Below, one piece after another: positions 5,760 to 8,651 of a stretch of DNA of 8,651 nt. Every line of letters begins with the position of its first letter. The first letter of the stretch is position 1. Position numbers and translations under genes: made by a program. The notes under the pieces were generated by a model. It did no database searches. It was given only the letters and a program-made list of their open reading frames with translations, and was not told the DNA's origin. The stretch comes from an uncultured Oscillospiraceae bacterium (lineage in GTDB: Bacteria > Bacillota_A > Clostridia > Oscillospirales > Oscillospiraceae): positions 1 through 8,651 of the forward strand of contig CAJTTS010000122.1 of the NCBI GenBank assembly GCA_910579155.1, in the 5' to 3' direction.

Positions 5760-6302
5760 GCTACCCACACAAACTACCGATGCCTCATAAAAATACCTTA
5801 AACGCTGGACGGTGTCAGGGGGTGTGGGACACTTTATCTCTCCACCCGCAATTGAGGCAAGATGCACATTGCCCCAACCCGTGGCCTTGCAGCTGAATCG
5901 CTCCGCCAATCCAACCCAATGACAGGGTACATCATGTATTTCGGCAAGCTCGGTACGATACGTCCATTGGCAAAGCGAATAGACGCTGCAGGGCACTCAC
6001 TTTTATAAGTGTTATATTGCTACAGTGGCAAAATCCTCCTTTAAAGAGCAGATTGTTAAGTTGACATTGGCCCTCTCTTTAGGAGAACTGCCTGCAACTG
6101 TGACAAAATTTGCGTTTATATTAATACATATATCCAGTATAACATATTGTATATTTTTGTCGATAGAGGTAATTTCTGTTGATTACATTGGCGTGCTCCC
6201 TCCAGGAGAAGAATAGTTCGGAATTTATAAAATCAGCGCAAAAGTATTCTAAAGGGTTAATATCGTAAGGAGAAATCCGCACAACAACAGGAGATGGTGA
6301 AC
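5760..6302. other. Gene-poor, apparently decayed stretch
   Basis: No gene here convinces me. On the minus strand an open frame of about 139 codons (5577-5996) has only a GTG start with no ribosome binding site, and runs across the terminator hairpins. On the plus strand a 63-codon frame (6025-6216) has a GTG start without a ribosome binding site and one hydrophobic stretch. Composition changes from GC-rich before about 6000 to AT-rich after it, suggesting a junction between DNA of different origin. Confidence 0.45.
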
Positions 6303-6605
6303 ATGGCGCACAGCACCAAGATTACAGCACTTTATGAGCGGTTAAGTTGCGCTGATGAGTTACAAGGCCCCAGCAATTCCACTCTGAACCAGCAGGTATT
6401 TTTGGAGGACTTATGCAAACGGAACAGCTTCACCAATGTCCACCACTTCACGGACGATGGAGTGAGCGGCACAACCTTCGACCGGGACGGCTTCAAAGCC
6501 ATGATTGCCGAGCTTGAGGCTGGGTACGTGGCAACTATAATCGTCAAGGATATGAGCCGCTTTGGGCGCGACTACCTCAAGGTTGGCTTTTACACCGATA
6601 TATAA
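6303..6605 (+). pseudogene. Large serine recombinase (TnpX-like), truncated after the N-terminal catalytic region
   Basis: The start at ATG 6303 (MAHSTKITALYERLS) has GGAG (6290-6293) 9 bases upstream. The 100 residues are the N-terminal part of a resolvase-type catalytic domain. YERLS at residues 11-15 has the catalytic serine at 15, DDGVSGTTFDRDGF is at 51-64, and VKDMSRFGRDYLKVGFYT is at 81-98. Members of this family, used by Tn4451/Tn5397-type transposons and related elements, are normally above 500 residues, with a recombinase domain and zinc ribbon after the catalytic domain. Here the frame ends at TAA 6603-6605 and the sequence turns AT-rich at once. The rest is not in the following 300 bases in any frame. 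It is a remnant of an element now gone or rearranged; it still has the nucleophile but no DNA-binding domain. Confidence 0.85.
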
Positions 6606-6821
6606 TTTATTTAAGGTTACACACAGACAGCTTGCGCTTATAGATATTCATGCCAAAAGCACACAAACAAGCAGACTGTTGGCTAACAATTCGTAGTGCA
6701 AAAGCGCAAGATGGGTTATAGATTTATAGTTGTAAATTATCATCCTCTGTTTCCGTTCAAAATAGTTTGGGGCAAATTGCAAAGAAATTGTTGCGCATCA
6801 CAATTCTTCCACTGGACCGCA
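6606..6821. other. AT-rich gene-free stretch with an 11-bp inverted repeat
   Basis: No gene is visible. CAAAAGCGCAA (6699-6709) is the exact inverse of TTGCGCTTTTG (6822-6832), 112 bases further on, where the second copy overlaps the -35 of the following promoter. A related TTGCGCTT occurs near 6630. These could be ends of a small insertion or protein-binding sites. Confidence 0.4.
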
Positions 6822-6850
6822 TTGCGCTTTTGGTTCCGTGTGTGTATAAT
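6822..6850 (+). promoter_or_regulatory. Promoter of the M20 amidohydrolase gene
   Basis: TTGCGC (6822-6827), 17 bp, and a consensus TATAAT (6845-6850) lie 50 bases before the start codon at 6901. GGAGGGAG (about 6886-6893) is the ribosome binding site. The -35 lies within one arm of the 11-bp inverted repeat. Confidence 0.6.
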
Positions 6851-6900
6851 AATTGGTATCGCCATGATAATTTCACCAGGATGAATGGAGGGAGCATATC

Positions 6901-7438
6901 ATGAATTATATTCAGAGGGCACAGGACCTGAAAGAGGAAACCGTGGCCCACCGGCGGTATTTCCACACCAATGCGGAGGTAGGGCTGGAGACACCCAAGG
7001 CGGTGGACTACGTGATGGAGCAGTTGAAAAAGAGCGGCCTGAGCCCGGAGAGGTGCGGCCACGGCGTCACTGCCGCCATCGGGACAGGGGGCAAAACCCT
7101 GCTGCTCCGGGCGGATATGGACGCCCTGCCCATGGGCGAGGAGAGCGGGGAGCCCTTTGCCTGCCCCACCGGAACCGAAGCCCATGCCTGCGGCCACGAT
7201 TTCCATGCCGCCATGCTGCTGACTGCCGCGAAAATCCTGAAGGAAAATGAGACGGCGCTGAAGGGCACCCGTTCGCTTCATGTTCCAGCCTGCGGAGGAA
7301 ACCTTTGAGGGCGCAAAGGACATGATCGCCCATGGAATCCTGGAGGGGGTGGACGCGGCCCTGGCCTTTCACGTTGGGCCGGGAAAGATGCCGCCGGGGC
7401 TGTTTATGTACAACGCCGGAGTGGGAATAAATATTTAG
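6901..7438 (+). pseudogene. M20-family amidohydrolase (N-acyl-amino-acid hydrolase type), frameshifted and truncated
   Basis: The ATG at 6901 opens MNYIQRAQDLKEETVAHRRY. The M20 metal-site motifs follow: LLRADMDALP (residues 68-77) and HACGHDFHAA (95-104). At codon 123 (KGT) one extra C in the CCC at 7268-7270 shifts the frame, which then stops at 7308. Read one base later, the protein continues as VRFMFQPAEETFEGAK, with the family's catalytic FQPAEE motif and the metal-site AFHVGP, up to YNAGVGINI and TAG at 7436-7438. About 178 residues remain of a protein usually near 390; the dimerisation domain and last metal ligands are gone. The loss coincides with the end of the integrase-bearing element. 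The intact enzyme would hydrolyse an N-acyl or peptide-like amide in the cytoplasm; the substrate cannot be read from sequence. Confidence 0.85.
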
Positions 7439-7447
7439 TGCTTTCTG

Positions 7448-7487
7448 AATCCTGAAAAGCGTTGGCAATACAGCGTTTTTCAGGATT
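7448..7487 (+). terminator. Hairpin at the element boundary
   Basis: AATCCTGAAAAGCG (7448-7461) pairs with CGTTTTTCAGGATT (7474-7487) with one mismatch and a 12-base loop. It is followed by TTTCTTTTTT on the plus strand, so it would stop transcription entering the element from the amidohydrolase. It may also mark the element's end. Confidence 0.55.
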
Positions 7488-7499
7488 TTTCTTTTTTAG

Positions 7500-7540
7500 T
7501 GGCTACAAATTGGCTACATTTGCAGCGATTTTTGTAGCCA
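7500..7540. repeat. Phased TGGCTACA repeats, probable integrase arm sites
   Basis: TGGCTACA occurs at 7500-7507 and 7511-7518, and inverted as TGTAGCCA at 7533-7540. The starts are 11 and 22 bases apart, so the sites are on the same helical face. Their place just past the integrase stop codon suits arm-type binding sites for the integrase N-terminal domain near the attachment site. They could alternatively be core sites. The outer pair can also be read as a 10-bp inverted repeat (TGGCTACAAA/TTTGTAGCCA). Confidence 0.6.
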
Positions 7541-7545
7541 GAGGC

Positions 7546-8619
7546 TCACGGCATGATGCCGTCAAGCTGTCTGGCTACCTCCACCTGCTTGTTGGGGTAC
7601 AGGTGGCTGTACGTGTCCATCGTTGTCTGCACCTTTTCATGTCCGAGCCGCTCTGCGATCAGCAGCGGCGAGAAGCCCATCTCCACCAGCAGGCTGGCGT
7701 GGCTGTGGCGAATGTCATGCACCCGGATGCGCTTTACCCCCGATGCCTTGCAGCCATACTCCATTTCGTGATACAGAAAGCTCTTGGTGTAGGGAAAGAG
7801 CCGGTCGTCCTTTTGCAGCCCGTAGCAATGGGACATATACTCCTGCAAACAGGTGCAAAGACCGTCGGGAATGGGGATGGTGCGGTTGCTCTTGGGCGTT
7901 TTCGGCGTGGTGATGATGTCCTCTCTGCCGAGACGCTGATAGCTCTTGTTTACCGTCAGGATTTTCTTTTCAAAGTCGATGTCCGACGGCGTAAGCGCCA
8001 ATAGCTCTCCTTCACGGATTCCGGTGAAGTACAAGGTCATAAATACCGCGTAGCTGGCAGGCCGGTCTTTCATGACCTCAATGAAGGTCTGAAACTCCTG
8101 CCTTGTCCAGAACAGCATCTCATCGGCGTGTTTCTTTCCCATACTTCCCGCCTTGTGGCATGGATTCTTTTTCAGTCCATAGTACTTGACTGCGTAGTTG
8201 AAAATTGCCGTAAGCTGGTTGTTGATGCACTTGAGATAGGTCTGGGAGTAGGGCTTGCCGCTTTCATCGCGGTAGCTGGTCAGAGAGTTCTGCCACTGGC
8301 GCACATGAGTGGGCTTGATCTCGTTCAGCGGGATTTTCTTGAAGAAGGGCGTTACCTTCAGGTCGATCAGCCATTTCTTGCTGGCAACGGTGGAGGGCTT
8401 GAGGCGGTGCTCCATATCCTTGATATACAAAGCGATGAAGTCGCCAAAGGTCATACCGAGGCTGCCTGTGGATTGGCTGATGAAGTCACGCTCCCATTGA
8501 AGGGCTTCCTTTTTGGTGGCGAAGCCGCGCTTCTTCTTGTGGATGGTCTTGCCTGTCCAGTCCGTTACCCGGATCTGAGACATCCAGCGACCGGTATCGC
8601 CGTCTTTTGTTACTGACAT
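7546..8619 (-). CDS. Tyrosine recombinase / integrase of an integrative element
   Basis: The intact protein has 357 residues from ATG 8619, with GGAGGT (8624-8629) just upstream. Residues 10-45 form an arm-binding N-terminal domain (AP2-like pattern GRWMSQIRVTDWTGKTIHKK). Residues about 57-150 are the SAM-like core-binding domain. The C-terminal catalytic domain carries R202 (TGIREGELLAL), a likely beta-hairpin lysine near 240-243, H301 and R304 (VHDIRHSHASLL), H327 (LGHEKVQTTMDTYSHL) and the nucleophile Y337, so all catalytic residues are present. It catalyses site-specific integration and, with an excisionase, excision of the element. The family call is firm; whether the host is a conjugative element, a mobilisable island or a phage is not decidable from this end. 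Its 3' end faces the disrupted amidohydrolase. Confidence 0.96.
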   Translation of the reverse strand: MSVTKDGDTGRWMSQIRVTDWTGKTIHKKKRGFATKKEALQWERDFISQSTGSLGMTFGDFIALYIKDMEHRLKPSTVASKKWLIDLKVTPFFKKIPLNEIKPTHVRQWQNSLTSYRDESGKPYSQTYLKCINNQLTAIFNYAVKYYGLKKNPCHKAGSMGKKHADEMLFWTRQEFQTFIEVMKDRPASYAVFMTLYFTGIREGELLALTPSDIDFEKKILTVNKSYQRLGREDIITTPKTPKSNRTIPIPDGLCTCLQEYMSHCYGLQKDDRLFPYTKSFLYHEMEYGCKASGVKRIRVHDIRHSHASLLVEMGFSPLLIAERLGHEKVQTTMDTYSHLYPNKQVEVARQLDGIMP

Positions 8620-8651
8620 TTTTACCTCCTTCCCTCAAGAATCAGGCTTTG

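Larger units (their letters stand above)
7427..8651 (-). mobile_element. Terminus of an integrative element inserted in the amidohydrolase gene
   Basis: Recognisable amidohydrolase sequence ends at about 7424-7430, and from there only element-like sequence follows: a hairpin, clustered TGGCTACA repeats and a tyrosine integrase gene pointing at the junction. This is the usual layout of the integrase end of an integrative conjugative element, mobilisable island or prophage. Only one end is in the window, so type, cargo and exact boundary are unknown. Confidence 0.65.

Noticed and set aside
5577..5996. 139-codon minus-strand frame
   Set aside because: It has a GTG start without a ribosome binding site, spans the terminator hairpins and has no domain I can name; a homology search would settle it.
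6025..6216. 63-codon plus-strand frame with a hydrophobic stretch
   Set aside because: It has a GTG start with no ribosome binding site, lies in AT-rich decayed DNA and has no motif.
7462..8616. Plus-strand frames opposite the integrase gene
   Set aside because: They are antisense shadows of a clearly coding integrase with all catalytic residues.
1..8651. CRISPR array
   Set aside because: No regularly spaced direct repeats of suitable length; the TGGCTACA and inverted repeats found are too short and too few.

Overview
The window looks like a piece of a fairly GC-rich, low-order Gram-positive genome, most likely a gut member of the Clostridia (Oscillospiraceae-like). This is inferred from the strong AGGAGG-type ribosome binding sites, a BceB-type peptide-resistance permease, a TnpX-type large serine recombinase remnant, a Firmicute-style tyrosine integrase and a tRNA-Met sequence of clostridial type. 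No species call is possible from sequence reading alone.

Layout, left to right. (1) 1-1166: the 3' part of a BceB-like ABC permease that begins outside the window. (2) 1307-1351: the 3' half of a tRNA-Met(CAT) gene, starting exactly at the anticodon loop, which looks like the scar or attachment site of an integrated element to the left. (3) 1352-2270: about 900 bp without a convincing gene. It holds a 168-bp MITE-like repeat with 21-bp terminal inverted repeats, a GC-rich hairpin, and a nested set of perfect inverted repeats that may form a structured RNA or cruciform. (4) 2271-5590: the metabolic core. It contains an intact oleate hydratase gene (minus), an intact TetR-family regulator gene just upstream of it (minus), and a second, paralogous TetR gene divergent from the first (plus) that carries a single-base frameshift. 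(5) 5591-6900: decayed DNA with a promoter/leader stub, a large serine recombinase cut off after its N-terminal 100 residues, and a good promoter. (6) 6901-7438: an M20-family amidohydrolase gene with a one-base frameshift, then cut off where the next element begins. (7) About 7427-8651: the end of an integrative element, with helically phased TGGCTACA repeats and a complete tyrosine integrase gene reading leftwards. The rest of the element is off the right edge.

How the parts work together. Oleate hydratase adds water to the cis-9 double bond of oleate and related unsaturated fatty acids. The two TetR paralogs sit head to head over a 36-bp inverted repeat that contains two fully interleaved promoters, one per strand, each with TTGAAA, a 17-bp spacer and TATACT. 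The same AGTATACT palindrome, extended to AGTATACTATG, overlaps the -10 region of the oleate hydratase promoter. The simplest reading is a small fatty-acid-responsive regulon in which one or both TetR proteins repress themselves, each other and ohyA. This is the most interesting system in the window. Around it, at least three mobile or site-specific-recombination remnants and two single-C frameshifts show a region in turnover, or possible sequencing errors that should be checked.
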